A stretch of 64,000 nt of DNA from Dawidia soli (GTDB taxonomy: Bacteria > Bacteroidota > Bacteroidia > Cytophagales > Cyclobacteriaceae), in NCBI RefSeq assembly GCF_018598185.1, contig NZ_JAHESC010000021.1, positions 62,001 to 126,000 on the forward strand, in the 5' to 3' direction. The notes beneath the pieces were generated by a model that ran no database searches, had not been told where the DNA came from, and worked only from the letters and a program-made list of their open reading frames with translations. Both the position numbers and the translations under genes were made by a program. Shown here piece after piece: positions 48,301 through 57,518 of this stretch (its first letter is position 1; each line of letters begins with the position of its first letter).

Positions 48301-48747
48301 ACGTACCAGGCCGGGAACAAGATCCGTCTCAACCCGGCCTTCCAGAGCTCCTACAGCGACCTCGACGCCATGCCCCGCGAGTTCCTCGACCGTTGGGTGA
48401 TGCGCGGCGACGAGCGGTATACCGACATTCCCTCGATACCGGACGGGATCACGCTGGGCTCACTCGGCTCGGTTTATCCCTATAACAGCTACAATTACTC
48501 CACGGCGCGTGTAGCGGACGGCTCTTTCGTACGCCTGCGCACGGTGTTGCTGGGGTACAACCTGCCGTCGCGTATGCTTACCGGCACCGGCTTTGAAACG
48601 GCCTCGCTCACGCTTACGGGCACCAACCTCTGGCTGCTCTATGCCGATCGTGACCTGTACGGGCAAGACCCCGAGTTCTTTGGCTCCGGCGGTGTGGCCA
48701 TGCCCGTAGCCAAACAGATCACCGCCTCTGTCAAACTGAGTTTTTAA
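45343..48747 (+). CDS. SusC-type TonB-dependent outer-membrane receptor
   Basis: An 1134-residue protein. After a long signal region (hydrophobic LGLLSLAVTPGTQA) comes a CarboxypepD_reg domain (IKGRVTSGTDKQGLPGVSV), the TonB box region HLNEVTVVSTGY and a plug (FTGSVVNLSANDV, IRVRGATSITGDNKPLWVVDG, LKDASATALYGARAKDGVIVIKTKKG). The barrel ends in ASVKLSF. It pairs with the SusD gene after nine bases. The following metallohydrolase and DUF4302 lipoproteins mark a locus type that carries no glycoside hydrolase, so the cargo may be a peptide or other ligand rather than a glycan. Confidence 0.93.
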   Translation: MKKTACGQAFWRLAQGAVRGTFVLGLLSLAVTPGTQAAVYSHPLVQGTPIKGRVTSGTDKQGLPGVSVSVKGTTVGTITDVDGKYQLQAAPDAILVFSFIGYKPLEVPASNRSAIDITLEEDITHLNEVTVVSTGYQEVDKRLFTGSVVNLSANDVKTDGTTDVSRMLQGKAAGVSVQNVSGTFGAAPKIRVRGATSITGDNKPLWVVDGAVLEDVVNVSADQLTTGDPNTLIGSSVAGLNSDDIESFTILKDASATALYGARAKDGVIVIKTKKGRVGKPVVTYTGNFSTYLKPTYDSYNILNSSDQMAVYRELDRKGLLNHSDASRGANGGVFRKMYDMINTDFDEDDGTFALPNTPEARNAFLRRYAMANTDWFDLLFKNSFVQEHSVGVSSGTETSQLYVSTSFYNDNGWTLADNVKRYTVNARGTFKLSDKLSLGIQAAGAVRDQRVPGTIARQTDAVQGSFNRDFDINPFSYALNTSRTLTAFDEQGRREYFTRNYAPFNILNEIDNNYINLKQLDLKLQGEASYAILSNLKYDFTGAYRQVRTSTEHNVAEGSNMAEAYRAANSQVVRQGNKFLYYNPDFPNADPVIVLPEGGFYNRSDDQMVSYYFKNQLSWNYTLNTNHVIHAVAGQEVRQVDRQNSFNNGYGYQFSKGGVAFTDYRIIKQLLEGNFSYFGMGNTHDRYASFYASGNYAYKGKYIFNATGRMDGSNRLGESTTARWLPTWNVSGAWNIDSERFMETTRFIDFLTLRAGYGLTANAGNATNSSVVYRSGTTPRPSLDENESQIIIEGLENSDLTWEKQYEVNVGVNTGFLNKYTVTLDYYRRNHFDLIGVIKTPGVGGEAYKAVNYADMKSHGIDLSLGAPVYIRGNWNWSTSFIFSHNKSEITNLKNQPRIIDLVFPDGGALEGYPVRGLFSIDFQGLDPKTGVPLFINHDGEVSSDVYMQSLETKHLKYEGSIDPTITGGWSNAVRYKNFTLNVFLTYQAGNKIRLNPAFQSSYSDLDAMPREFLDRWVMRGDERYTDIPSIPDGITLGSLGSVYPYNSYNYSTARVADGSFVRLRTVLLGYNLPSRMLTGTGFETASLTLTGTNLWLLYADRDLYGQDPEFFGSGGVAMPVAKQITASVKLSF

Positions 48748-48756
48748 ATCTTTGCC

Positions 48757-50247
48757 ATGAACATCATGAACTATACTATTATTCTCCGGCCGGCTGCATG
48801 GCTCGTCGTGTTGGGCCTGCTCAGCGGCTGCGGCGATTTCCTGTCCGAGTCGCCCGATAACCGCGCCACGCTCGATTCCCAGGAGAAACTGGCGGAGCTG
48901 CTTGTCACCGCCTATCCCGAAACGAACTACGCCATGTTCTGCGAGGCGATGTCCGACAACGTCGAAGACAACCCTGCGGCGCCGCAAGACCCGCGTAACG
49001 CGGACCCGTACTTTTGGCGCGACGGCACCTCTACCGCGCAAGATACACCTGAAGATTATTGGAACGGCTGCTACAAGGCCATTGCGGCCGCCAACCACGC
49101 GCTGGAGTACATCAACAACAGCGGTACGCCCGAGCTATTCGCGCCACAGAAAGGAGAAGCTCTCGTCGCCCGTGCGTACGCGCACTTCATGCTGGTAACG
49201 CTGTTTGCCAAAACCTATAATCCTAACACGGCCGGGGCCGATCCCGGCATACCGTACGTTACCGACCCTGAAGAGCAATCGTTTAAAAACTACGAGCGCA
49301 AAACGGTCGAGTATGTATACAGCATGATCGAGCAAGACCTTACCGAAGGCCTGCCGCTTATCGACGACAAGGCCTACATGAAAGGCGAGAGTTCCACGGG
49401 AGTGGTGAAATATCACTTCACACAGATGGCGGCGCACACCTTTGCCTCGCGCTTCTACCTGTTCAAGCGGGACTATGCCAAGGTGCTTGAGCACTGCAAC
49501 GCCGCCATTCCTTCCGGCGAGATCCGTGGGTACCTGCGTCCCTGGAATACGACCTATAAAAGCTATTCCGCTACCGAACTGTTGATCCACTACACCAAGG
49601 CTACCGAAACCGCCAATATCCTGTTGTGCGAGACGCTGTCCGACTGGACACGTACATTCTCGGCCCAGCGCTATGCCACCGGAGCCTTGCGGTACCAGGA
49701 GATCTTCAACGAGAACCCCGCCGGCGGCGAGTTTGCGTACTCGGTGTTCTATCGTTCCTTCAATGTATACTTCGTCAACAAGTTCCGCGAGCACTTCGTG
49801 CAGGTGGGCCTCAACGCCAACACCGGCTATGTGTATACCATCATGCCGTTGTTCACCGCCGAGGAAGTATTGTTCAACCGCGCCGAGGCCTATGCCATGC
49901 AAAAGAACCTGGGCACGGCCGTGCAAGAGCTCGATATCTGGGCCAGCACGCGCATCGTAGACTACAGCGCCCGCAACCAGATGGCACCGGAGTGGATCGC
50001 CGACTATTACTACGGCTATGCCACCAGCAACCAGGATGCTGTCGTCAAAGCCATCCTGGCATTCCGCCGGGTAGAGTTCCTGCACGAAGGCATGCGGTGG
50101 TTCGATATCCTACGCCACAACCTGCCGGTGAAGCACAATACCTACCAGGGCGAGGTGCTGGAGCTTAAACCCAACGACCCGCGCCGCGTGCTGCAGCTGC
50201 CGCGCGAAGCCGTCACCACGGGTGGCCTGCCGCCCAACGCCCGGTAA
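48757..50247 (+). CDS. SusD/RagB-type lipoprotein
   Basis: A 496-residue lipoprotein with lipidated C25 in LLSGCGDF. The SusD/RagB pattern is visible: FLSESPDNRATLDSQEKLAELLVTAYP at the start, AANHALEYINNSG, KGEALVARAYAHFMLVTLFAKTYNP, the TPR-like centre, and FRRVEFLHEGMRWFDILRHNLPV near the end. It caps the SusC barrel encoded just upstream. A second ATG lies nine bases into the gene and is an alternative start. The sequence diverges from the SusD of the glucan locus, in line with a different ligand. Confidence 0.92.
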   Translation: MNIMNYTIILRPAAWLVVLGLLSGCGDFLSESPDNRATLDSQEKLAELLVTAYPETNYAMFCEAMSDNVEDNPAAPQDPRNADPYFWRDGTSTAQDTPEDYWNGCYKAIAAANHALEYINNSGTPELFAPQKGEALVARAYAHFMLVTLFAKTYNPNTAGADPGIPYVTDPEEQSFKNYERKTVEYVYSMIEQDLTEGLPLIDDKAYMKGESSTGVVKYHFTQMAAHTFASRFYLFKRDYAKVLEHCNAAIPSGEIRGYLRPWNTTYKSYSATELLIHYTKATETANILLCETLSDWTRTFSAQRYATGALRYQEIFNENPAGGEFAYSVFYRSFNVYFVNKFREHFVQVGLNANTGYVYTIMPLFTAEEVLFNRAEAYAMQKNLGTAVQELDIWASTRIVDYSARNQMAPEWIADYYYGYATSNQDAVVKAILAFRRVEFLHEGMRWFDILRHNLPVKHNTYQGEVLELKPNDPRRVLQLPREAVTTGGLPPNAR

Positions 50248-50274
50248 ACATTATTCACGACAGACAATACGCTT

Positions 50275-51645
50275 ATGCGCTATACAAAAATCATTTTCAC
50301 CGCCATCGTCGCCCTGCTCACGGCAGTGTCCTGCAACGATCCCTACAACGATCAGCTGCGCGAGCCTGAGCTGGTCGACGGCGACCCTGCCGATAAGACT
50401 GCGCTCGACCACTGGCTGTTCGATAACTTTACAGGCCCATACAATATTGAAGTAAAATATAAATGGGATGCATCCGAGTCCGATATCTATAAAACCCTCG
50501 TACCCCCGCGCGAGAGCAAAGTGCAGGAAGTGATGGAGGTAGTGGACAAGGTATGGATCGATCCCTTTGTGGACATCGCCGGCGCCAACTTCATCAAGAA
50601 GCTCTGCCCTAAGCAATTTGTGCTGGTGGGCAGCGCCCGGTATAACTTCGATGGGTCGATCACGCTGGGTACGGCGGAAGGAGGTCGCAAAGTGGTACTC
50701 TACGTCATCAACGACTTCGTAAAGACCGATGCCTTTGAAGTGAAACAGATGATGCACACCATCGAGCACGAGTTTACGCACATTCTCAACCAGAACGTCT
50801 CGTTCCAGCCGGAGTTTAAGGAAGTTACCCCTGGCGCCTATACCGCCGCGTGGACGACGATCCCGCTGGCCGACGCCCGCGCCGCGGGCTTTATCACGAG
50901 TTATGCCATGGCATCGCCCGACGAAGACTTTGCCGAGATGACCTCCATGATGCTCATCGAAGGTCGTGCCGCTTACGAAGACATCCTGAGCTGCGAAACA
51001 ACGGCGGCGTCATATGAGGCGCTGCGCCGCAAAGAGAAGCTGGTGGTGGAATATTTTCAGAAGGCCTTTAAGATCGACTTCTACGCGCTGCAGGCAAAAG
51101 TACAGGAAGCCATCACCGCCATGGCGCCCGACAACGGCAACGGTGGGGGCGAGCAACCGCCGCCGTTGTTGGACGTGTGGGGTTATGGTAAGCAGTACCA
51201 GACCTTTTCCATCGACCTTATGACGATGATCGAGTCGTCGGAAGTCACCAGCCGCTATGCCGCCGATAACAATACGCTGCACGCGTACGACATGGCGCTG
51301 GACTACAACTACCGCCTCACGTTCTTCGAAGCAAACAAAGTCATGCTGACCTTGTATTATTATAACACCAACACCGAAGTGCGGGAATACAAAGCCGCCA
51401 ACTTTATCTACGAGCTTGTAGAAGATCCGGTAGACGACGCCGTGGGGGAATACGGCCTGTCGGGCCCGATCATGGACGCCGCTGCCAGGGAGCTGGTCGA
51501 GAAGTATGGTGTCGTCTGGGTGCCGGGTTATTTCGTCGGTCCATTCTTCTTCGACTGGGCCGAGACCTGCGCCGGTTATCGCTATGCCGCCCTGTACCCC
51601 GTCTACGCACCGAACGCATATTGCCTCGGTGTATTAAAACCCTAA
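50275..51645 (+). CDS. Substrate-import-associated zinc metallohydrolase lipoprotein
   Basis: A 456-residue lipoprotein with lipidated C20 in LLTAVSC. The zinc motif H165-E166-F-T-H169 lies in HTIEHEFTHILNQ, and the downstream SPDEDFAEMTSMMLIEG probably supplies the third ligand. This is the layout of the Peptidase_Mx1/TIGR04549-like family that occurs behind SusC/SusD pairs. The enzyme would cut a peptide or other bond in the captured substrate at the surface or in the periplasm. The C-terminal third is a separate beta-rich domain (DYNYRLTFFEANKVMLTLYYY) of unknown role. DUF4302 follows after 16 bases. Confidence 0.87.
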   Translation: MRYTKIIFTAIVALLTAVSCNDPYNDQLREPELVDGDPADKTALDHWLFDNFTGPYNIEVKYKWDASESDIYKTLVPPRESKVQEVMEVVDKVWIDPFVDIAGANFIKKLCPKQFVLVGSARYNFDGSITLGTAEGGRKVVLYVINDFVKTDAFEVKQMMHTIEHEFTHILNQNVSFQPEFKEVTPGAYTAAWTTIPLADARAAGFITSYAMASPDEDFAEMTSMMLIEGRAAYEDILSCETTAASYEALRRKEKLVVEYFQKAFKIDFYALQAKVQEAITAMAPDNGNGGGEQPPPLLDVWGYGKQYQTFSIDLMTMIESSEVTSRYAADNNTLHAYDMALDYNYRLTFFEANKVMLTLYYYNTNTEVREYKAANFIYELVEDPVDDAVGEYGLSGPIMDAAARELVEKYGVVWVPGYFVGPFFFDWAETCAGYRYAALYPVYAPNAYCLGVLKP

Positions 51646-51661
51646 CCCCGTAGCCGAACGT

Positions 51662-53005
51662 ATGAACTTCACTATATTTAAAAAATATACCTTGTCGCTG
51701 CTGGTAACGGCCGCGGCACTCTTCTCCTGCGAGAAGGACTACGACCGCGTTTTTAGCGAGACCGCCGAAGCGCGTCTGCAAAAAGCACTCGACGAATACA
51801 ACGCCCAGCTCCAGAGCGCGCCGCACGGCTGGAAGGCGTCGCTGATCACCGGCTCGGGCATCGAGTATTTCTATTACCTCGACTTTGCTGCCGACGGCCG
51901 TGTCAGCATGCTGTCGGACTTCAACCCCGGCACCGCGGGTACCGTACAAAGCGCCACGTGGGAGCTGAAGGCTTTGCAGACCGCTACGCTGAGCTTTCCC
52001 ACATACTCGTATATTCACCTGCCGGCCGATCCCAAAGGTGGCGTAAACGGAGGCCCCGACGGCGTGGGGCAACAGTCGGATTTTGAATTTGCCTTTGCCC
52101 GGACCACCGCCGACAGCATTCTGCTGGAGGGGCTGCAACGCGGTGCGCGGATGACGCTGGTACAGGCTACCGCCGAAGAGCAGGAGCTCGTGCTCAAGGG
52201 GCGGATCAAAGACATCCTCGCGTATGGCCTCAGCGGTGACGGCCTGCAGCTGACCCTCGGTGACGATCGCACCATTACCTTCGCCCTGAACCCCGACGCG
52301 AAGAGGCTTACCGCCCAATACATCTCCGACGATGGCACCCGGGTAGAAGTAACGCCTCGGGCATACTCGGTGTCGATGCAAGGTATCTTGCTGAACACCC
52401 CCATTCGCGCCTATGGCCAGACCATCCAGGAGCTGTTGTGGGATGACACCGGCAAGCGCTATTATGTAAAAACGGGCAGTACCTCCACGCCGGTCATCCA
52501 AAACCCCGATCTATACTTCTTCCATCCGAGCATCCCCATCCAGGACATGCTGGGCGCGGACTATTTTGCCGTGCTGGTGCCCCCGGGTTCTGCCCAGAAG
52601 CCGCTTCGCGGACAGTCGCCACGCTTTACGGAGCTCTACCAGGCGCTCGCCGCCGAGCTGCAGACGTGGGAAGTACCGATCGAGCTGTACGACATGTTCG
52701 TGGGCTTTGACGTCAGCACAAACACCATGTACCTGGTGGTACGGGTGATCCAGAACAACAATGTATTCTGGTGTCAGTACAACTACAAATATACTTTGTC
52801 GGCCGACGGCATCTACGGTTTCGGCACGAACACCGCGGCCGAGGACAATGCCAAGGCCATTGCCCCGCTCATGGCCGACCTGTTCACCTACATCGACAAC
52901 AGCAGTTTCAAAGTGGAATTTGTCGGTGGCACCGAGGCTCTCACCGGCGGCTTCTTCAGTCAGGGAAACCCCGAGTTCTACTTCTCCGGCTACCTGACAA
53001 ACTAA
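51662..53005 (+). CDS. DUF4302 lipoprotein
   Basis: A 447-residue lipoprotein with lipidated C23 in AALFSC, followed by EKDYDRVF. The N-terminal half has RLQKALDEYNAQLQSAPHGWKASLIT, followed by YFYYLDFAADGRVSMLSDF, which are the typical blocks of DUF4302 proteins. The rest is beta-rich. Such genes regularly follow a SusC/SusD pair and a zinc metallohydrolase lipoprotein, as here. The function is unknown; ligand binding at the cell surface is likely by analogy. It is the last gene of the locus and is followed by a strong terminator. Confidence 0.85.
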   Translation: MNFTIFKKYTLSLLVTAAALFSCEKDYDRVFSETAEARLQKALDEYNAQLQSAPHGWKASLITGSGIEYFYYLDFAADGRVSMLSDFNPGTAGTVQSATWELKALQTATLSFPTYSYIHLPADPKGGVNGGPDGVGQQSDFEFAFARTTADSILLEGLQRGARMTLVQATAEEQELVLKGRIKDILAYGLSGDGLQLTLGDDRTITFALNPDAKRLTAQYISDDGTRVEVTPRAYSVSMQGILLNTPIRAYGQTIQELLWDDTGKRYYVKTGSTSTPVIQNPDLYFFHPSIPIQDMLGADYFAVLVPPGSAQKPLRGQSPRFTELYQALAAELQTWEVPIELYDMFVGFDVSTNTMYLVVRVIQNNNVFWCQYNYKYTLSADGIYGFGTNTAAEDNAKAIAPLMADLFTYIDNSSFKVEFVGGTEALTGGFFSQGNPEFYFSGYLTN

Positions 53006-53081
53006 GAGCCTCATATCATGTTAGGTTGAGGATTAAGTTGCATCTGCCCACGTGCATTGACCCGCATGGGGGGCGGTTTTA

Positions 53082-53118
53082 AAACAGAGCGGGTGCGAAC
53101 ACACTCGCTCTGTTTTTT
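53082..53118. terminator. Terminator between DUF4302 and hybrid sensor genes
   Basis: AAACAGAGCG pairs with CGCTCTGTTT over ten pairs around a 14-base loop, followed on the plus strand by six T residues. The A-rich opposite side lets it also act for the convergent minus-strand gene. Confidence 0.82.
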
Positions 53119-53152
53119 CTTCGTTCTCACTCTCACTCTTCTCCTCAAAACA

Positions 53153-56100
53153 TCAAGCCGACGTCGTCCTGCCAAAATCCTTGGGATGACAATGAAACAT
53201 CTCATTGAACGACTTATAGAAATACGACCGGCTGTTAAAACCGGTCTCATAGATCACTTCCGACACGCTCATACTTCCATCCTTCAAGAGATCCGCTGCT
53301 TTCCGCAATCTATATTGTTTGATAAGCCCGTGTGGCGTCTGGTTCGTCAGCGCCTTGACTTTCTTATACAGGGAGGCCTTACTCATTCCGATCTCGTCTG
53401 AAATAACATCCGCCGTGAACTCCGGGTCGTTCAGGTGTCGTTGGATACACGCCGTGATCTTCCCGAAGAATTCATCATCTTTTTCGCCGACGCCGGTTGA
53501 CAGTTGCCCCAGCTCGACATCAGCCAGGTTGGCAAAGCGTTTCCGGGCCTGCTCGCGTGTCTTGATCAGCTTTTCAATGCGGATAAAAAGATGTTCCGGG
53601 TGGAATGGCTTAGGTATATACGAGTCGGCGCCTACCTGCAGGCCCTCGATGCGGTCTTCGATCTCACCTTTGGCCGTCAGCAGGATGACCGGAATGTGCG
53701 ATGTCTGAATATTGTCTTTGATATTCCGGCACAGCATAAGCCCGTCCATTTCGGGCATCAGTACATCGCTGATCACCAGGTCTACCTTCTCGTCGTCGAG
53801 CACGTGCAGCGCTTCGCGCCCGTTTGCGGCCGTCAGTACGTGATACTTATCCGCCAGGATATTCTGGAGCAGGATCACGATCTGCGGGTTGTCGTCCACC
53901 ACCAGGATGGAATAGGGGCGGGGCTCACGCTCGGGTTCGTACAGCGGCCGCGGAGTTTCCATGGGCCGGAAGCCGAATTCCTGTGATACCGTCTCCGCCA
54001 GGTTGCTTACCGGTAAAAAGATGTTGTTGTCGTCCGGCACCTGGTAAGCCTCGCGTGATACCGGCAGTGTCACGGTGAACACGGAGCCCTTGCTGGGCTG
54101 TGAGCTCAGCAGGAGCTGGCCCTGGTGTACCTGCACCAGGCTCCGCGTAAGCGACAGGCCTATGCCGGTGCTCGAAGAGAATCCCGGGTCGGCACTGAGC
54201 GACCCGGGGTGCTGGTAAAATGCTTCGAAGATCTTCGCCTGGGCGTCCGGCGCAATGCCGATGCCCGAATCTTCCACGACAAACCGCGCCTGGCCGCCGG
54301 TTTCCTCCAGCCGCACCGTTACGGATCCGCCTTTAACGTTATATTTAATGGCGTTCGAGACGAGGTTGATCAGGATCTTCTCCAGCTTGCGCGCATCGAT
54401 CCACCCCTGCAGTGTTTCGGCGGCGGGTATAAATTCCAGCGTTACGTCGTGCTCCAGGGCGTGCTGCTCGAACGACGTCACAATCTCCTGCGTAAACGCC
54501 ACCAGCTCTACCGGGGCGATGTTGGCTTTTTCCTTGCCGCTCTCGATCTTCCGGAACTGGATCAGTTCGTCGATCAGCTTTTGCAGGCGCAGGGAGTTAC
54601 TATAGATCGTGTTCAGTTGGTTCTTTTCCTGTACGGACGATGCTTTTTTGATGAGCGTGATCACGGGCCCGAGGATGAGCGTGAGCGGCGTGCGGAACTC
54701 ATGCGCAATGTTGGTGAAAAAGCGTAGCTTATAGTCGTTCAGCTCTTTCTCCTGCTGCAGGCGGAAGGTATGAATGGCTGCCGCCCGTTTCGCCCGGGCA
54801 CGCCTGCGGATGTACAATATAATACCGGCCTGCAGGCCTGCCAGCAGGAATATATAAACGGTATACGCCCACCCTGTCCTCCAGAAGGGCGGGGCAATGA
54901 CGATGGCGATGCTTTTGGGCGTCGGACTCCATACGCCGTTCTCGTTGGTATAGTTGATGACGAGCGTATAATCGCCGGGTGGAATATTCGTCAGGTTGAT
55001 GACCGACTGCTGGTGGATGAGGTTCCAGTCCTTGTCGAAGTTCTCCAGCCGGTATTTATACTGGGTGCGTTGTTTATTCCAGTAGTCCAGCGTGGTGAAG
55101 TGGAAGCTCAGGAAATTCTGGTCGTATGCCAGGTTGACGACGTCGGTGCGGTCGATATGTTTGCGCAGCACGGCGCTGCTGTCGCCTGCAGTAACCGGTA
55201 CGTTGCGGATCAGGAACTCGGCCAGCGTCAGGCGCGGAAAATAGCGGATCGTATCGAGGCGCGCCGGGTGGATGATGTCCAGTCCGTTGATGCCGCCGAA
55301 GTAAAGCGCGTCGGTGCCGGCCGCATGGAACGACGCGCCGTCGGTATACTCATGGTTCTGCAGGCCATCGTTGGCATCAAACCCCTTAAAGCTGCCTCGC
55401 ACGGGGTCGAACAATACCAGGCCGTTGTTTGTCGAGACCCAGATGGCCCCGCTATAGTCTTCCTGGATACCGTGGATCGTATTGTTGGGCAGGCCGTCGT
55501 GCTGTGTATAATGCAGGTTGTGATACGGGCGGCGGTGTAGCGAGATACGGTTCAGGCCGCCGCTCGTGCCGATCCACAGCTCTTCCTTGCTGCCCAGGAA
55601 AAGACTCAGCACGTCGTCGTTGCTCAGACGGTTGGGAGTGCCTGCGCCTGTGTGGATATGTTCCTCGATCTTGTCCGCCAGCGAATTGTATCGGTATATT
55701 CCTGCCCCGCGTGTACCGAACCACAGAATGTTAGGGGTCTCTTCCACGATCGTATAAACGACGTTGCTGTTGATGGTAGCCTGCTCCTGGGAGGCATTGC
55801 CATAGGTGATCTGGCGGTGCGACGCCAGTCGGTAGGTGCCCCGTGGCGTGGCCTCGATCACCAGGTGCACCACGCCGTGGCCGCTGGTACCGAGCCAAAG
55901 CCCGCCGTACGCGTCAATGCAGATAGCATACACGTTGCCGAACGTCAGGGCCGGTGCATTCTCGAAATCGCGCGGAAAGTGCCGGATGCGGCCGGTATTC
56001 TTCTCCAGCATATCGATGCCTTCGCCGTCGGTGCCGATCCAAAGGTTGTCTGAATGATCCTTGCGCAACGACAATACCGTGTTATTGCTCAGGCCGTGTG

Positions 56101-57274
56101 CCGTATTTAATACCGTCATTTCCCGTTGTGCAGGCCGGAGAATGTTAAGTCCCCCGCTACGCGTGCCCACATAAAGCGTTCCATCGGTGTCCTGAAGCAC
56201 CGAGCGAACAATACTGTTCGAAAGATTACCACCGCTCGCCGGGCCCGCTACGATCGAGCGGAAGGGGTTGTTGCGTGTCAGGAACTTAAACAGCCCGTCG
56301 CCGTCGGTGCCCACCCACAAAATGTCCTGCCGCGTTTCTGTGATGGTCAGGATCTTGCGCTGCGCCTGTGCAAACTGCGGAAAGTACGCGGCCATGTTTT
56401 CGGCCGTGAACTCACCGGGGGCCGAGGCCGTCACGCGGTAAATGTCACCGGCTTCCGTACCGACCCACACGGCGGTATGATCTTTATTCTCCGAGATCGA
56501 GGAGACGGGGAAGGCCGAAAGCTGCAGCACCTGCGGTTCGCTGGCCAGGTCCGACAAGTTGATCAGCGAGAGGCCCTTGCGTGTAGACACCGCGAGGTAC
56601 GCGGTATGGCCAATGCGAAAGAACCGGTGCAGGCGAATGGCTCCGGGCGCCGCCAGTTTTTTGCGAAAGACCGGTTTGTTATTCAGCGTACAAAAGAGCG
56701 TCCCATCCGTGCCCAGCAGATAGAGCAATCCCTGGTGGCTGCCCATGCCCGCTACATTTTTCAACCAGTCGGCGTCGATGTCGCGAAACGTTACCGGCAC
56801 GAATGCGTGTTGCGCAGCCTCGTAGCGGCTGATGCCCTGACCGATGAACGTTGTCCACACCGCTGAATCCGGCCCCAGGCACGCCCGTAAACTATATTCC
56901 TGGAAAGGCGAGCCGTTCAGGCTCGTTTGGAACGGTTCGAACGTATCAGTATCCCCATCATATTTATTGATGCCCTTATGGGTCACCACCCACAGGTTTC
57001 CCTGCTTATCCTCCAGGAAATCCCGGACGATGTTGTTGCTGATCGTGCCCCGGTTGAAGGGATCGGGCTTATAGACCTTTACGGTTGTACCGTCGTAGCG
57101 GTTCAGACCATCCCAGGTGCCGAACCAGACGTAGTCGTGGAGGTCCATATAAATGGACGTGATGGCACTGTTGGAAAGTCCATCGCGCTTGTCGATATGC
57201 TGGTAGGGCCAGGGGTTGGAATGGCCGGTTGCCGCGGCCAGCAGCAGCCCTGCAAAAGCCAGGTGCTTGATCAT
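53153..57274 (-). CDS. Hybrid two-component system sensor/regulator (HTCS)
   Basis: A 1373-residue one-polypeptide signalling system. A signal peptide (MIKHLAFAGLLLAAATGHS) leads into about 14 propeller repeats (NIVRDFLEDKQGNLWVVTHKG type), then a Y_Y_Y domain and a transmembrane helix near 805-830. The kinase has H858 in NIAHEFRTPLT, then NLVSNAIKYN and VEDSGIGIAPD. The receiver has phospho-acceptor D1170 in VISDVLMPEMDG. An AraC-type DNA-binding domain (SKASLYKKVKALTNQTP, VIYETGFNSRSYFYKSFNEMF) ends the protein. Such proteins bind an oligosaccharide in the periplasm and switch on the neighbouring utilisation genes. The divergent GH130 locus is the likely target. Confidence 0.94.
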   Translation of the reverse strand: MIKHLAFAGLLLAAATGHSNPWPYQHIDKRDGLSNSAITSIYMDLHDYVWFGTWDGLNRYDGTTVKVYKPDPFNRGTISNNIVRDFLEDKQGNLWVVTHKGINKYDGDTDTFEPFQTSLNGSPFQEYSLRACLGPDSAVWTTFIGQGISRYEAAQHAFVPVTFRDIDADWLKNVAGMGSHQGLLYLLGTDGTLFCTLNNKPVFRKKLAAPGAIRLHRFFRIGHTAYLAVSTRKGLSLINLSDLASEPQVLQLSAFPVSSISENKDHTAVWVGTEAGDIYRVTASAPGEFTAENMAAYFPQFAQAQRKILTITETRQDILWVGTDGDGLFKFLTRNNPFRSIVAGPASGGNLSNSIVRSVLQDTDGTLYVGTRSGGLNILRPAQREMTVLNTAHGLSNNTVLSLRKDHSDNLWIGTDGEGIDMLEKNTGRIRHFPRDFENAPALTFGNVYAICIDAYGGLWLGTSGHGVVHLVIEATPRGTYRLASHRQITYGNASQEQATINSNVVYTIVEETPNILWFGTRGAGIYRYNSLADKIEEHIHTGAGTPNRLSNDDVLSLFLGSKEELWIGTSGGLNRISLHRRPYHNLHYTQHDGLPNNTIHGIQEDYSGAIWVSTNNGLVLFDPVRGSFKGFDANDGLQNHEYTDGASFHAAGTDALYFGGINGLDIIHPARLDTIRYFPRLTLAEFLIRNVPVTAGDSSAVLRKHIDRTDVVNLAYDQNFLSFHFTTLDYWNKQRTQYKYRLENFDKDWNLIHQQSVINLTNIPPGDYTLVINYTNENGVWSPTPKSIAIVIAPPFWRTGWAYTVYIFLLAGLQAGIILYIRRRARAKRAAAIHTFRLQQEKELNDYKLRFFTNIAHEFRTPLTLILGPVITLIKKASSVQEKNQLNTIYSNSLRLQKLIDELIQFRKIESGKEKANIAPVELVAFTQEIVTSFEQHALEHDVTLEFIPAAETLQGWIDARKLEKILINLVSNAIKYNVKGGSVTVRLEETGGQARFVVEDSGIGIAPDAQAKIFEAFYQHPGSLSADPGFSSSTGIGLSLTRSLVQVHQGQLLLSSQPSKGSVFTVTLPVSREAYQVPDDNNIFLPVSNLAETVSQEFGFRPMETPRPLYEPEREPRPYSILVVDDNPQIVILLQNILADKYHVLTAANGREALHVLDDEKVDLVISDVLMPEMDGLMLCRNIKDNIQTSHIPVILLTAKGEIEDRIEGLQVGADSYIPKPFHPEHLFIRIEKLIKTREQARKRFANLADVELGQLSTGVGEKDDEFFGKITACIQRHLNDPEFTADVISDEIGMSKASLYKKVKALTNQTPHGLIKQYRLRKAADLLKDGSMSVSEVIYETGFNSRSYFYKSFNEMFHCHPKDFGRTTSA

Positions 57275-57310
57275 AATGCGGGATCCCTCGGTAGATCAAT
57301 CGTTTGCAAA

Positions 57311-57338
57311 CAAACCTAAGCATTCCCGCCATCACAAA
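57311..57338 (-). promoter_or_regulatory. Candidate promoter of the HTCS gene
   Basis: On the minus strand TAGGTTTG (57311-57318) matches the -7 consensus TAnnTTTG, and TTTG (57335-57338) lies 16 bases upstream as a -33 candidate. The -7 box is 36 bases before the start codon. Confidence 0.5.
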
Positions 57339-57518
57339 CCGGACAAAGTTGTCCACCCGGTACTTTTTTGTCCTCTCCGTTCTCGGATTACGCGATTTTT
57401 CCACTCCAGCGTACGGAATAAAAAAGATAGTGGACGCCCCGCAGACGATTTCTGAAAAGATTTGCAAACGTTTCCTGCTCCCCTGATCAGGAGATCGCCA
57501 AACCTAAACGTGCAGAAG

